Part shown: piece after piece, positions 1 to 11,640 of the stretch
How the letters are laid out: every line of letters starts with the position of its first letter
Numbering within the stretch: the first letter of the stretch is position 1
From: Ceratothoa steindachneri
Taxonomy: Eukaryota; Arthropoda; Malacostraca; Isopoda; Cymothoidae
Length of the DNA stretch: 64,000 nucleotides
Assembly (NCBI GenBank): GCA_963969495.1
Contig: OZ018324.1
Location: 43,150,609-43,214,608, forward strand
Direction of reading: 5' to 3'
Program-made: the position numbers and the translations under genes
Notes under the pieces: model-generated
Seen by the model: only the letters and a program-made list of their open reading frames with translations
What the model was told of the DNA's origin: nothing
Databases searched by the model: none

Positions 1-1279
1 TCCCAAAGAAATCGTAGGAAGTGCTTCCTACAAATTCACTTATTCTTTTGGGGAGACTCCTGTCAGAAATCTTATGGTGGGTGCTTCCTCCAAGATAGCA
101 AGTAGCTTCGTTGCAGCTACCAGAGAAACGGATTAAATGGAAAGCACTTTTACCTGCAGAACTAGGCTAATGGGAATACAATTTACAGCTAGAAATTAAA
201 TACATATATATTTTTGCTCCCCTGATCTTCATTGGGTGTGTGTCTAAAAAATTTAAGTGGGACGATAATGCTAAATATTCAGCCCGAGAGAACGGGCAAG
301 AGCGTCACAGCGGGTGCCAGTTAGTCCGTCTTGGCCTCACTGGGAAACATCTCTCCCGATGGAAACGCAAACTTTCTGCGAAGTTGCGTGCCAGATATAA
401 GTGGAAAAAGATGGACATACAGAAAGAAAGATTTAATAATGAGAAGGAGTAAATGAAAGGTAGATTCCAAGCATATTAAACACCACGCCGTAAATCGGCC
501 GCAAACATTTCCGTCTCGATCAAAGAAGAATGACTGAAAATCTAGAAAGAAATACCCTTTTAATTTTGCCGGAGCCAAGAGAGAAAAGTGAGCGAAGGCT
601 TGTAAATAGATATGCAACCAATGTAAAATTTACATGTTTTGAACGAATAAAGCCTAGTTAATCTTAATCTATTTTTACTCCAAACGAATTTCTAGGAGCA
701 GAATGATGCACAACACAAGACATACCTATACGGATTCCGAATAAACGAGCCCAATCAATCAATTGCATATATGTAAATTATTATAAAGGTATTTTGCAAA
801 GTCTTTTAATGCTCAAAGATACAAATAATCACCTTTATTATAATACGTAATAAATTTTGATGAAGAAACTACACTTTTAAATATCGACATAACTTAAAGT
901 AAAATAAGTTTTATATTTCGAAAGAAATTTTTGAGAGGAAATAGTTTCTAAGGATTACAAACAGTCAAATACAAAGCCAATTTTCAAAAACGATACTCAA
1001 AAATGATTCACAGCACGACGATTAACGCGGAGGCTCAAGGTCAATTAAAAAAAAATATATAACAGATTTTGACCAGGATAAAGCAGTAAATCGGCTTTAT
1101 TTCGACAAGAAAAAGAATATTGACAACTTTTTACCTAAGACAACATACTAAAATTTATCGAAACTGGCTGGCATTGTTTTTCTTTTAAAACCGATCCTGC
1201 CCAAGCATTTTTCTTCAGTAAAATGAGAAGAAATCAAAATCAACAAGGTCGAACAAAAACGCTTCTAAACCAAGGAAAT
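1..1279. other. AT-rich DNA, no gene seen
   Basis: Only short frames occur here (240-452 on plus, 321-617 on minus). They overlap each other, lack recognisable motifs and look like chance frames. I see no splice pattern, RNA gene or clear repeat. Confidence 0.5.
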
Positions 1280-4200
1280 AAAGCAAAGGCAAAAGCATCT
1301 CCTTGCGTCGGAAGGAGGCCCACCTCTCTTCGTCCCTGAGACTGCCTCCAGTACCCAAAGGGGTAAATGAAATTGAAGAGGCCCACCTCCTCTAAACTAA
1401 AAGTCTGCTGTAAGGTCTATACCGGCCTTTCTCGAGTACGAGGGAAAATTGCTTATAAACCCACTCGCCATGGTACCAGGACAAGTAACTTAAGCAAAGA
1501 TATACAATGCTGTTACACTTGGCAAGAACGTGCTGGACATTCTAAAGAAGCACACAGTGAACGCAATAAGGTGCAGGGGAGCGTCTCATCAAATACAGGT
1601 TCGTCCCACGAGTGCACCTAATTCGACAAAAACCGAACTGAAACTGCGTTGGCATAAGGGGGCAGGGGTCAGTGAAACAATTGCTGTGCAAGTTCGCGCA
1701 ACCTTGGATTCTCTGCTAGGCAGCCCTGAGGGCTGACCTGATTAGTGCCAATAAGAATTCTTTTGGGAAGAGTGATTGTTGGACTGATCATCCAGGTATC
1801 AGTGATTCTTTGGTCCACTTATTGACCACTTATTTCCCACAATCTCTATTGTCCAGGAAAAATCAAATGATAATCTCGAAATCAAACTAAATAGCGACAG
1901 TCGAGGCATCATGAATATAGCAAAATAGAGGAAGCGGAGATTCCAATCCATGACAGCACTCAGTGCGCCTTGTGAGTAGAATAATGTGAGAAGTATGTCA
2001 GGAAAGTTATTATTTTCAATACAATTGCCGTGATCTCCGAGACAACTGGGAAGAGCTTTGATGACACGTGTACTCCAGTTCTCCTTTCCCTCTGTGTCAA
2101 TATGATGCCATGTTGGGGGTCTGATTACTGCCTACCCTCTCGGAGTATAAGAGTTTTTTCTTCACACAAACACGAGATCTGATCTGAGAAGAAGGATGCT
2201 TTATATACAACGTGCATGATATCTCTGTTCTTCGAGTAGCTAAGAATAAACCACTCCAGGTAGTGGTGATGCAGTTACATTAAGAGAGGAATTATACATG
2301 TATTTTTCTGTACATTTTACCGTCATAATACCTCGATGAGGTTAGATTTGCCGCATCTAGGCCCCGGCTACAGAGTCACCTTATCCTCCTTAGAGATTTG
2401 AAAACTATGCACCCTTTCTTGATGGGGCTACATGATTATTCTTTAGGTTCAGGTCCTTACAGACCTGATCGAAGTGTTGGAGGTAGGTGACTTGAAGGTT
2501 TAGTGAGTTTACGTAGCGCTGTCAGAGAAATAACTCATTTTCTCGTTTTAATATATCGATGTGCTCTTCGGATGCAGCACCTGTTGGAGTTGGTTGATGA
2601 TATTCATGGTATTGACCAGTTTTCCATTCATATATCCTTTTCTAGGCTGTTGTGGCGTGAAAAACCACTTTGATGATACTTGGAGCGCGTGCAGTGGACT
2701 GCATTTGCAGAAATGATTGATTTGACTGTCTAAGTCGAGAAGTTTAGGTGAGTAGCAAAAGCTTTCGAGTTTTTCTCCAACCACCGGCACATCGTGATTT
2801 CGCTGAAAGCCGTAAACTAGACTTTATCCTCAGAAATGGAAAAAGCTTTAAACACAAATATACATATGTTTAGTGCGTTGCGTTCCGCGGATACCGCCCC
2901 TGGTCGGAATGATGTCCCTTATGCAATGATTCAGCATCTAGGTGAACTAGGTATTGCATTTTTCTACACTTGTTCAGCGTGATCTAGATAAGAGTATGCT
3001 TTCAGACTCTTAGCAAATGGCTATTGTGGTCTTTTGAGTAAACCAAAAAGATATCCCTCTTTTACGACTGGTTTAAGCCCAGTTTTCCATTTATGTGCAA
3101 TTTTATGGAGAAATTGGTAAATGTTAAATTAGCCGCTATGCTGAATAACGGAGGCCACCTGTCTTCTACAGATTACGTATTTCACAAGTTCTCCTCCACG
3201 TCAGATGCTATCCTATGAATGTAAAATATTATCTCCGACCACTTCCTTTGGAGACACCATTACTTTGCGGTGTTTTTCGATCTACAGAAGGCCTATGCTA
3301 CCTCCATAGAATAGTTGCAAGGAAACGTCTCTCAATTTTCATATCTTATTTTTTCAAGATCGTTTGTTCCCTGTGAAAGTGGAATAGAGCCTCCTTCAGT
3401 CCGATAGGAAAGTGAGAAGTTGTCTTTTAGCTAAATATACTCAGTGACAGCATCTTTGCCTGAGTATAAGCTGTAGCATTTCTGCACTACTGAAAGATGT
3501 TCTTGCTACGTTCTACGTAAACCTTCTTTCGATCTTCTTTGCTGCGATCCATATGACAACTCCTGTCTGCTATCTCCAATAGGCATTAAACTTTATCTAT
3601 TGTTATGCCGAAGCAATTCTGCTGCCCTCCACGCCTTTAAATTTATTAATAGCTGTTCTTAAATGGAGTTTGCCTATAATTGGTGAAATTGCACCATTAC
3701 TTTGGTCTTTTTTTCAACCGTCGTTTTAATTGTGAGGCCGATATACGCAGCCGTAGGATCTCTTGTACCCGCGCTATGGGCATTCTTCATTCAATGATGC
3801 TCCTATATTATGTTGGTGATAGAACTATCCTTTTTTTTCCTTCCTTTTTGCGTTAAAAGCTTGACTAGGAATGTATCTTAAGCATCTGTGCCTGAGCATA
3901 AATTATTTAAGGTCGACACAATCCGTCACACTGGTCTTAGCCTGGCGACCATTGCCTTCCGCACGTACTCTATAAGGGAAGGTGTTATGAAGATCTCACC
4001 TGCTCAGAGCCATGCACAGTGCATTAATTGCTTGTACGTGCGAGCCCGACGGCTTCCTCAGGCACCAACCCCTTTTGTGCATCCGCGGCCGATCTTGATT
4101 GTGCACATGCACCCGAGAAACTCTAGTCATACAATATGCTTTTTAGATTTAAGGCAAGGAAACACCTTAGACTGCTCGGTGTAGATCTGGAACCGGTGTT

Positions 4201-4640
4201 ACCTTTGATTCTTCTCAGAAAGCTACCCTGGATAATACCATTATCCAGGTTTTATCGACCAAAGCTTCTAAAGCGTTGGTTTATTGGTTTCAACCTTTAC
4301 GTACCACACTTCGTGTCACGCTAGAGCTGTGCCAATGTAAACTTAGGGCTCCAAGTCTGTTTGAATTCATTACGTTGTATATTTCTTTTAGCCGAGCTGA
4401 TTCAATAGACCACTAAGTACAGAAAATAACTCATTGTGACTGATTGAGAAACCATTATTTAAACTTTAGTCACTCACAATGTAGCGTGAGATTTCTCGAG
4501 GAATTGGAATGACTGCATCATATGGATCGCATTATCCTTGACGCCACGGGTGCCGCGAGCTGGGCGGATATCAAGATCATCTTCTGCTGCCTAGACATGT
4601 CATGATTGTGAGAAATGAGCTGCTGGTAGAGTTCACAAAG
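1280..4640 (+). mobile_element. Degenerate I/Nimb-like LINE
   Basis: A heavily mutated non-LTR retrotransposon, readable only as short blocks in shifting frames. Around 1530-1736 there is a possible ORF1-type block ending VRATLDSLLGSPEG; this assignment is tentative. RT blocks follow. APGRNDVPYAMIQHLGELG at about 2895-2955 matches the segment before RT domain 1. MEKLVNVKLAAMLNN with SSTDYVFHKF at about 3105-3190 matches the 'Gf.s' RT block, and FDLQKAYAT at about 3275 is the first catalytic-Asp region. HTGLSLATIAFRT at about 3930 matches the post-RT thumb of I/Nimb and X/BS-like elements. Around 4500-4600 there is an RNase H-type block, related to the better copy at 9180-9400. Stops and frameshifts are frequent, so this is long dead. 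The clade call (I/Nimb versus Jockey) rests on memory of motif style; a non-LTR RT is more certain than the clade. Confidence 0.7.
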
Positions 4641-6475
4641 ATTCCGCGAAGAGTGTGCAACTAATACAGCATTTCACTCTTGTTCGTCTTCCGTTTTTTT
4701 CCCATTCATTCTCTTTTCACTTATTTCCGTTGTTTTACTTTATAATTAACCCTATATTTAGTGTGAAAGTAGTAAACGAGACAATTTCCCATTATTTTCC
4801 AATATTATACTCCTTAACGTGAATGATATTTCGCTTTCCATCTTCCTAATTTTCTTTACTTATCTTTTATTCATCTTCACATTGTTTCAAATTTCAGCAT
4901 AATTGGTTTTTGAAGATACGATTTACAATACCTAACAGCTATTAGAAAATGGTTCATATTTGAGTAGGTAAATTCCGTTAGATTGGGATATTGTAACACA
5001 TTTAGGCTAAAGTTCTATTGCAATTCAACATAAATAAAGATAATGTGATCAAAATGGATCCGTCGTTTTCTCTGGTTATGATATGGTTCGCTGGTACCAA
5101 GCTTTACTTTGTGCTTGATAATCCTTCAAACATTTTAATTGTAATTTTAAGGATTGTGGGTTAAGAAGATATTGATTCATTCATAATATAAGAAGGGTTG
5201 AGACGAGATTAAAATTAAGATTAGATAGCAGATCATTTACTTTGCATAAACACTTTATTTAGCCATGTTCTTCAACTAATCTTCTTAAATGAGCCGAGGA
5301 ATTATTATTCTCTTTGGCAGTAGCAGTTATGGTCTCAGGTTTTGTTAGGGCTTAAGGGTGAGCCCTTCTCGTTTAATCCCTATAAATCTAAGTTAATCTT
5401 TAAAGGCAATATGGCTTCAATTATTTAACTTGCTTTAATTTCGATGATAGTCTATTAACTCTTTTTCTTGTTAACTCGATATTAAAGTCATTTGGACTGC
5501 TGAATTTCCTTTATTATCAATAGGATTCCAAGTGATCGTTTTTCGCTACATCCCAAGAATTATATGAATATGAATGCGCTTGTATACTTCAGTATCTTCG
5601 TAATAGTGTCTATTTATATAAATATATATATTTTTTCCTTTTACCTTCAAACCAAAAGTAGTATTGATGGCGCATAGGAAGATATGATGAGGGATATAAT
5701 TCCCATGTAGCTGAATATCAATTCATTTTTTTTCAAGTTCGCTACTCTCTGAATTGTAAATCTAGTTCGCTATTTATTGACTTCAAATAGTAAGCTCTTT
5801 AAGGTATATCCTTTTTAGTTGATTCAGTTTATTCGGGGAAATCATGCAATATCGTGCTAGGGAGAATATGTATGTTGCTTTTATTTTTAAGTTTTATTAC
5901 CTAAATTAGATCCCAAAGTGCCATTAAATGTGAATTACATATGCAATCATGGGCTACAAAATAAATAAAATATTAATACGTATGTTTTTTTACATCTGCA
6001 AAATATAATCAGATAAAACTATAATTAAAAAGGTAATAAAATACTTTCTCGATAAAATCAGGTTATTGTTAGGAACTATTGAATATTCATGTCATATTAA
6101 CTTTGATGACGGCATCGTATTATTTGCTAAAATAGTACGATATATTGGCAGGAAACCAAAAATTTATATTTCTTGCTAGAAATGAGGTTTTATTTCTTTG
6201 ATTTTAATTTCCATTTCAACAGTAGGTCCTTAAATAAATAACTGTTCTGCCAATTCCATATATATTTCACAATACAAAAATATAAGAAGATAATCGACAT
6301 TTCAAGTAAGTCTAAAATTATATACAGAGCCCCTAACCAATGTTTAGCAGATATTAATACTGTTCACATCCATTTTTAAAAGTTCTGATAGTAAACATTT
6401 TTAAATATTCAAAGGGAAAATAGAAACTTTAACTCCTTGAATTCATTGCCCATCTCACAGTACCTTTGAGGAAAA
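4641..6475. other. AT-rich DNA, no gene seen
   Basis: Strongly AT-rich with no frame above about 60 codons, no inverted repeats long enough to define an element, and no RNA gene that I recognise. Confidence 0.5.
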
Positions 6476-7005
6476 GATGAGAATACAGTGAAAAGTTAAA
6501 TGATTAAAAGGTAGATAAGAAAACTACACAAAGAAGTTAAATGAGTGAAAAGTAGATAATGAGATAACAATAAGAATTTAAATGAGTGAAAAGTAGAGAT
6601 GAGATTACAGTGAGAAGTTAAAAGAGTAAAAGGTAGGCGATGAGACTACAGTGAGAGATTAACGTGTGAAAATTAGCTGATGAGACTACAATGAGAAGAT
6701 AAATGAGTGAAAAGTACATGATGAGAAACAAATGAGAAGTTAAATGAGTAAAAGTAGGCTATGAGACTACAGTGAGAAGTTAAATGAGTGAAAAGTAGTC
6801 AATGAAACTCCATTGAGAAGTTAATGAGTGACAAATAGAAGATGAGACTATAATGAGGAGTTAAATAAGTGAAAGTAGGCGATGAGACCACAATGAAAAT
6901 TTAAATGGGTGAAAAGTAGATGATGAGATTACAGTGAAAATTTAAATGAGTGAAAGGTATGCAATGAGACTACAGAGAGAAGTGAAATGAGGGAAAAATA
7001 GATGA
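6476..7005. repeat. 41-bp minisatellite, left part
   Basis: About 13 diverged tandem units of 40-42 bp. The consensus begins TGAGACTACAGTGAGAAGTT and continues AAATGAGTGAAAAGTAGATGA. Units differ by a few substitutions and 1-base indels. The same unit reappears at 10283-10425 after a 3.2-kb interruption, so this looks like one array split by an insertion. The frame is not kept open, so it is not a coding repeat. Confidence 0.9.
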
Positions 7006-7035
7006 GTCGGCGGTAAACAGAGAGATTGGCTAGAG

Positions 7036-7083
7036 AAAAAATGCCTAAATGACAAAATGCCTGATTGACAAAACGCCTAATAC
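7036..7083 (+). repeat. Left terminal 16-bp repeats
   Basis: Three tandem units: AAAATGCCTAAATGAC, AAAATGCCTGATTGAC and AAAACGCCTAATACTC. They mirror, in inverted orientation, the units at 10207-10282. Confidence 0.75.
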
Positions 7084-7259
7084 TCCCAACCGTCTTAAAT
7101 AGTTATAGTCTTAATAATTGAAAAAAATTCTAACTTTTTTGCTAATTTCTTTAGTTTTTTTAATTTAAATTACCACACTCCTCGTGCTTGCATCTATAGT
7201 TTCTCTTGTTCACCTGTTTTAGATATAGTCTTCAATAAATTAATTCTTTTCTAATTTTC

Positions 7260-8110
7260 TAAATCCTTCAGTTACCAATGCGCACGTGTCTTAAGTAGTA
7301 TGGAAGCATACGCCGTTATCACACCAAAATTCTCTCTTTAAGACCGATTAACGCAGCTGTGTTTAAGGTAGGGTGCTTTTTCGCCATCCTTCCCTTATTT
7401 TGATAACGCTGCCCCCCTTCCAGGTGGCAGCCGTGTCTATCTTACCCTCTTCGGTTAGATGGGAATCTCTCTTAATTCCCTTCGCCTCGTCGATCCCAGA
7501 AATTATCAAGGTCCATGTTTGCCTAAGCTGTATCCAGTATCCCATTGGGAGGCCATCTTGTGCGAAGCCCCCTCTTGACCATGGCTGTGGCTCCTATTTA
7601 ATGTCATATCTGCAAATCCTCAGTAGATAGAAAGAACCCGAGCTTCTTGCCGTCCAGACTTTAGTATCTGTCACCAGTGAAGTGATCCCCTCGGCCTTAT
7701 GATCTCGGTAGCAGATCGTCTTAGTGTAATCCGCTCTGATCAGAGGAAGATTACGGAAACCCGTTTATACCTGCTGAAGATTGTTCTGGGTTTCTCTCGT
7801 CTCACTAGATTAATTGATAATTCCCGTAGTCTGTAGACGAATCTCGATTTCTTGAATACTTCTCCTGCGAGCCCAGGTAGTTTCAACCACCTCGGAGACT
7901 CTCGGGACGCCTTCGCATCGAGACCCCATCGACGATGAGGTGGCCATTGTTCTTCCGCATCCCCAGTTTGTTCTCCAGAAGTAACCAAGATTCATTTTCT
8001 CGGTAGTCCCACCTCTCCATTCCCAGTCCTAAGCAGAATTCCCCATTTGGTGTAACGCCAATAAACTTGCTAAATCTTTCATTCAATCCAACATATTGGA
8101 TCACTTATAT
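7260..8110. other. GC-richer unidentified segment
   Basis: Less AT-rich than its surroundings, with overlapping minus-strand frames (7740-7988, 7810-7995, 7883-8104) and one short plus-strand frame (7373-7630). The minus frame at 7883-8104 has a protein-like composition (GVTPNGEFCLGLGMERWDY) but no motif I recognise. It may be a decayed gene of the surrounding element or of an older LINE. Confidence 0.3.
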
Positions 8111-8131
8111 ATTTTCCCGGACCTAGTTTTC

Positions 8132-8918
8132 TTACTGATTATTATTTAAATTTCCATATTTATCTGTGCTTTTGTTCTTATTAATTGTATTAGAGTTTAT
8201 TTTTGTAGAGGTGTTTATCTTTTGAATAACCTTAAGACGAACACAGCAAACGCATTCCCTTTTAAAGACCCAACCTATAATATCGCACTCTAAGTAGAAG
8301 GTCCTTACTTTTTTTCCCAATTCAATTGTACCCAATCGCAGCACCGATAGGAACTGCTTGGTGTACAGTAGTGTGTACCTTTAGAAACTTTTCGCTACAC
8401 GCCTTCGTTCCTCGACAATTAGTTATATTATTAAACACCTTAAATATATTCAGTGAGTCGTCAGTTAGCCGTTCACCTGTTTGTCTGTAACCTTGTTCAG
8501 TATTTGTGAAATCACTTGAACAAGGAACAGATGAAATCGTTAGTGAATCCTTAGAATATTTTTGAAATAACTTGGCTTGGTATCGTTCAGCGAGATCGAG
8601 AAAGCCGTTCAATTTTCGTGTTGAAATGTGGAATGAGTACAATAAGATTGAATTGGATTTACCAAAACTAAAAATTCTCTGGTAAGATGTCATTAAGCTT
8701 TGAATAACAGAGTTGCAATAACCCACAACCAGCGATAAGCTTGTCAAAAGAATTATAGATGAACAAGCAAACACTGAAGTGGTTGTCCAAGGGTTGGCTT
8801 TTGACCCATATATTGCAGAAACTAATAAAAGAGACGCTAGAACAAATATAAGAATAATGAGATTTATTTTCGTACTAGTAAAGATTAAGTCATTCTTATT
8901 AATTTCAATTGCGTATAT
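8132..8918 (-). pseudogene. Unrecognised frame with two hydrophobic segments (frameshifted)
   Basis: The minus-strand frame is open from about 8918 down to 8322. The first Met in the frame is near 8774, but the open region extends about 45 codons upstream of it without a Met. It begins with a hydrophobic stretch (INLIILIFVLASLLLVSAIY), then a short polar stretch and a second hydrophobic stretch starting at the Met (SSIILLTSLSLVVGYC). A polar region with Cys at CSSDF, NCRGTKACSEKF follows. Near 8330-8345 a shift into the neighbouring frame (8132-8344) would continue as TIELGKKVRTFYLECD, with CVCCVRLK and an Asn/Lys-rich tail. If this was one gene, it made a membrane or secreted protein of roughly 250 residues. 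It could equally be an exon, since no start Met precedes the first hydrophobic stretch. I do not recognise the family, and chance openness in AT-rich DNA remains possible. Confidence 0.3.
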
Positions 8919-8994
8919 TTTTTAAAAAAATAACACTTTTATGAATCCCATTTTAAATTTCTAATCTACTTTTTAACCATATTACTTTTTGGAG

Positions 8995-10075
8995 CACACT
9001 TCGTGTCACGCTGGATCTGTGCAAGTATATACGGAAGGTTCCAAGTCCCAGAAAAGGGTCGGTTTCCACACCATATCTACTTTTATTTAACTGAGCGGAC
9101 GCCTCCATGCGTTGCTTCTTTTTTCACGGCCAAGGTGGTTACTAAACGCCACTTGTTACGAGAGATAACGCCTCGTACCCGGTGCTGATACTGGATTGTG
9201 ATCTATAGCGACTCACAAATCTCTTTGAGTGCTATCGGAACTTTAGAATCTCCACACTCACTGATTCCCGATATCCTTGACGTTACGGTTGCCGCGAGCA
9301 GCACGGATGTGGAGATTATTTTCTGCTGGGTACCTGGATATGTGAAATTGCTAGGAATGAGAGCGCCTATGAGGGCGCCAAAGAATCCGTGAGGACTGGG
9401 TGACCAGACTGAATATACGGCACGGATTAAGATAGCTGCTTAGCAAAAAAGATGCGAAATGGCTGAGAGGAACTTAAAGTTGCCTGTCATTGCGCTGAGA
9501 CTGTTCCCAAGGACCTACCCGCCAATGTCGTGACTGCTTCAGAGTTGCTTTCTGTCGCCTTCGAATTTGAACACTCTCTTGACGCAACGCCATTTAATGG
9601 AGCGCTTACCTGCCCTTTATTGCGACGGATGTATTGTTCTCCGGACTGTCCGGCATATTGTTGTTGCAGTCTCCTCAGTCTGGCTGATCTTCGCGCACGT
9701 AACCTGCCGCCGTTTTCAAGACGAGCGCGGTCGCCACCACTTATCCTTTGTTCTCGACATTGGTTGTGTACACGGATTTGTGGACTATCTGACTATTGGG
9801 GGGGGGGGATACTAGCAACCTAAATTTTATTTTAGGTCGCATGTTTCTACGTCGGGGTTAGGCTGGCCATTCCCGACCCCGGAGCGTTTTTCCTTCATCT
9901 TTTCTTGCTTTTTTTGCTCATTTTGTATTGTTTCTTTGTCCTTGTTTCCTATATTTTTTATTTGATTTTTACATCCCTTTTGTTTTGTTTTTATTTTAGC
10001 CTACTATTTTGCTGTAGCGCGTTTACGACGACTTTTGCCTTAGTTGGCAATCACCAGATGGGAAACTAAATAAAT
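8995..10075 (+). mobile_element. I/Nimb-like LINE, 3' end with RNase H
   Basis: The 3' part of a second LINE related to the one at 1280-4640; both share the block ACACTTCGTGTCACGCT (near 4304 and 9000). At 9198-9392 an RNase H-like stretch reads IYSDSQISLSAIGTL then EIIFCWVPGYVKLLG, matching the typical 'DS...A' and 'WVPSHVGI.GNE' blocks of LINE RNase H. At about 9567-9815 a decayed C-terminal zinc-knuckle block reads YCDGCIVLRTVRHIVV, with the later Cys lost, followed by RRFQDERGRHHLSF. A 3' UTR follows, ending near 10075 in an AAATAAATATTT-rich tail. It is 5' truncated or rearranged, and frames shift within it. Confidence 0.65.
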
Positions 10076-10206
10076 ATTTAAGCATATTAAAAAAATTTAT
10101 TTTCTCTCTTAATAAATATTTCGTATCTAATTACTTTCTCCTCTAAAAAAATAGTTTAACCTATTTTTTAAATATCTTCCTATAATGAATAATAAAAAAA
10201 CTTTTT

Positions 10207-10282
10207 ATTAGGCATTTGGTCTATCAGACGGTTTATCCATTAAGCATTTAGTCGGTAGCCATTTTATTCGTAGGCATTTTGT
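10207..10282 (-). repeat. Right terminal repeats
   Basis: About five degenerate units of 15-17 bp with the core AGGCATTT (complement AAATGCCT), inverted relative to those at 7036-7083. Confidence 0.7.
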
Positions 10283-10425
10283 TAAATGAGTGAAAAGTAG
10301 ACGTCGAGACTGCACGGATAATTTAAATGAGTGAAAAGTAGATGATGAGACTACGCTGAAAAGTTAATAAGTAAAAAGTAGAAAATGATACTAAACTCTG
10401 AAGTTAAATGAGTAAGAAAGATGAT
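10283..10425. repeat. 41-bp minisatellite, right part
   Basis: About three and a half units (TTAAATGAGTGAAAAGTAGA ... GATGAGACTACG) of the same repeat as 6476-7005, in the same orientation, directly abutting the right terminal repeats of the inserted segment. Confidence 0.85.
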
Positions 10426-10829
10426 GTGAACTTGAATATGATCCCTTTGAATGTTAGGAAACCGGTGGAGCTGATAAGTTGTGAGAAGTCGGATAAAGTG
10501 CAGGCATCTTGAGTAAAAGTAATATTTCTGAGATGCTAAAGAGTAGTGGTGTATGTCTTATGGAATAGGTTTGGTGGTTGTGTTATGAGGCCTTTTAAAG
10601 GAAAAAGTGAGTAAGGAGTGGAAGAAGGCTGTAAGCGTAATGGGAAAAAAATGCACGCTAGAACTACATACATGATAATTTGTCTATTGAATGTTTTCGG
10701 CAAGTTCTATGGACAGGTATGTTCTCGCATGTGAGAAGAAGAGGGAGGGAATGATACTAGAGTAGTAATAGTAAATATAGTTGGGAGGTGCGAATCAATT
10801 ATTTGCATTGGGATATAGAGCTAGAGAAA
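10426..10829. other. No gene seen
   Basis: Purine-rich DNA without a recognisable frame. It may be decayed sequence upstream of the CR1-like fragment that follows, but no motif supports this. Confidence 0.4.
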
Positions 10830-11640
10830 ACTTCTGATCGTGTAGATTGGGAAGTGGTTCCTTACAGACGCCATCTAGAGTAAATTAGAGTGCATGCGAT
10901 TGAAGAACAACTTGTGTCTATAATGAGAAATAATTCTAAAGGTGTCGGTGACTAGTGGCTTTCCGCAAAGTTCGTTCTTCGGTCCGGTACTTTTATTAAT
11001 TTTCCTCAATGATCAAGACTGTAACTTGCTAACCAAAATAACAATTTTTGCATTTAAGACTAATTTAGAGACGACTACACACCATAGATTCAACAGGGAA
11101 AAAATAGAGCATGAAATAATTACAGTATTTAGGTGGCCTGACACGTGCCAGCTTCCGGTTCACATAAACAACTCTAAGTGATGAATGGTTGATCGCAAAA
11201 CACTCAGTTCGATTATACATTATATCACGTACTAGACTGATTAACAAAATAACCAGTAAACCAAACTATGGGTTTCATTGCAAGAAAAATTGAATACAAG
11301 AGTAATGTTCGTTCTACGGTTTAAATCGATCGTTCGACCACAACTATATTATGCTACCAAACTCTGGTTAAACATTTTGCGTGAAGATATTAACCTTTTG
11401 GACATGTTCCAAAGATACGCAATTAAGCTCATCCCTGACCACCGTTTTCTCTCGGACGAGAAAAGACGAAGAGCCATAAATGTTCTTTCTATGGAAAGTC
11501 AGACTTTTAAGATAATCATTTGGGTTCACTTTATAAATTGTGAATTAATCTTTGAATTAACACCTAAAATTAATGACAGAATAAATAGATTTAAAATTAA
11601 ACGAAGACGATGCTAGTCATCAATCCTAGCCATGGAAAAT
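10830..11640 (+). mobile_element. CR1-like LINE, RT fragment
   Basis: A 5'-truncated RT piece. Near 10810-10850, ELEKTSDRVDW resembles the 'LDFSKAFDKV' block. At 10942 the frame VTSGFPQSSFFGPVLLLIF corresponds to the RT block 'VTSGVPQGSVLGPLLF'. FAFKTNLET at about 11050 sits where F/YADDTKL is expected, so the two catalytic Asp are gone. The frame at 11278-11616 continues as IVRPQLYYATKLWLN, then LLDMFQRYAIKLIP, matching 'LVRPHLEY...W.P' and 'LERVQRRATKLIP' of CR1/Rex1-type thumb regions. It ends in ATTAAATAAA-rich DNA near 11660. Inactive. Confidence 0.7.

Larger units (their letters stand above)
7036..10282. mobile_element. Segment bounded by inverted subterminal repeats, inserted in the minisatellite
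   Basis: The left end (7036-7083) holds three direct units of about 16 bp of the form AAAATGCCTGATTGAC. The right end (10207-10282) holds about five similar units on the opposite strand (TTAGGCATTTGG ... TAGGCATTTTGTT). The arms are therefore inverted relative to each other, and minisatellite units lie on both outer sides. This is the architecture of a DNA transposon with repetitive termini. I cannot name the superfamily, I do not see a recognisable transposase inside, and a target-site duplication is not obvious because the flanks are themselves repetitive. It carries an I/Nimb LINE 3' end (8995-10075), presumably a later insertion or captured DNA. Confidence 0.55.

Noticed and set aside
8132..8918. 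Mitochondrial insertion (NUMT) as an explanation for the hydrophobic frame
   Set aside because: The two hydrophobic segments and the long polar domain do not match any mitochondrial protein I can recognise, and no neighbouring mitochondrial tRNA or rRNA-like sequence is seen.
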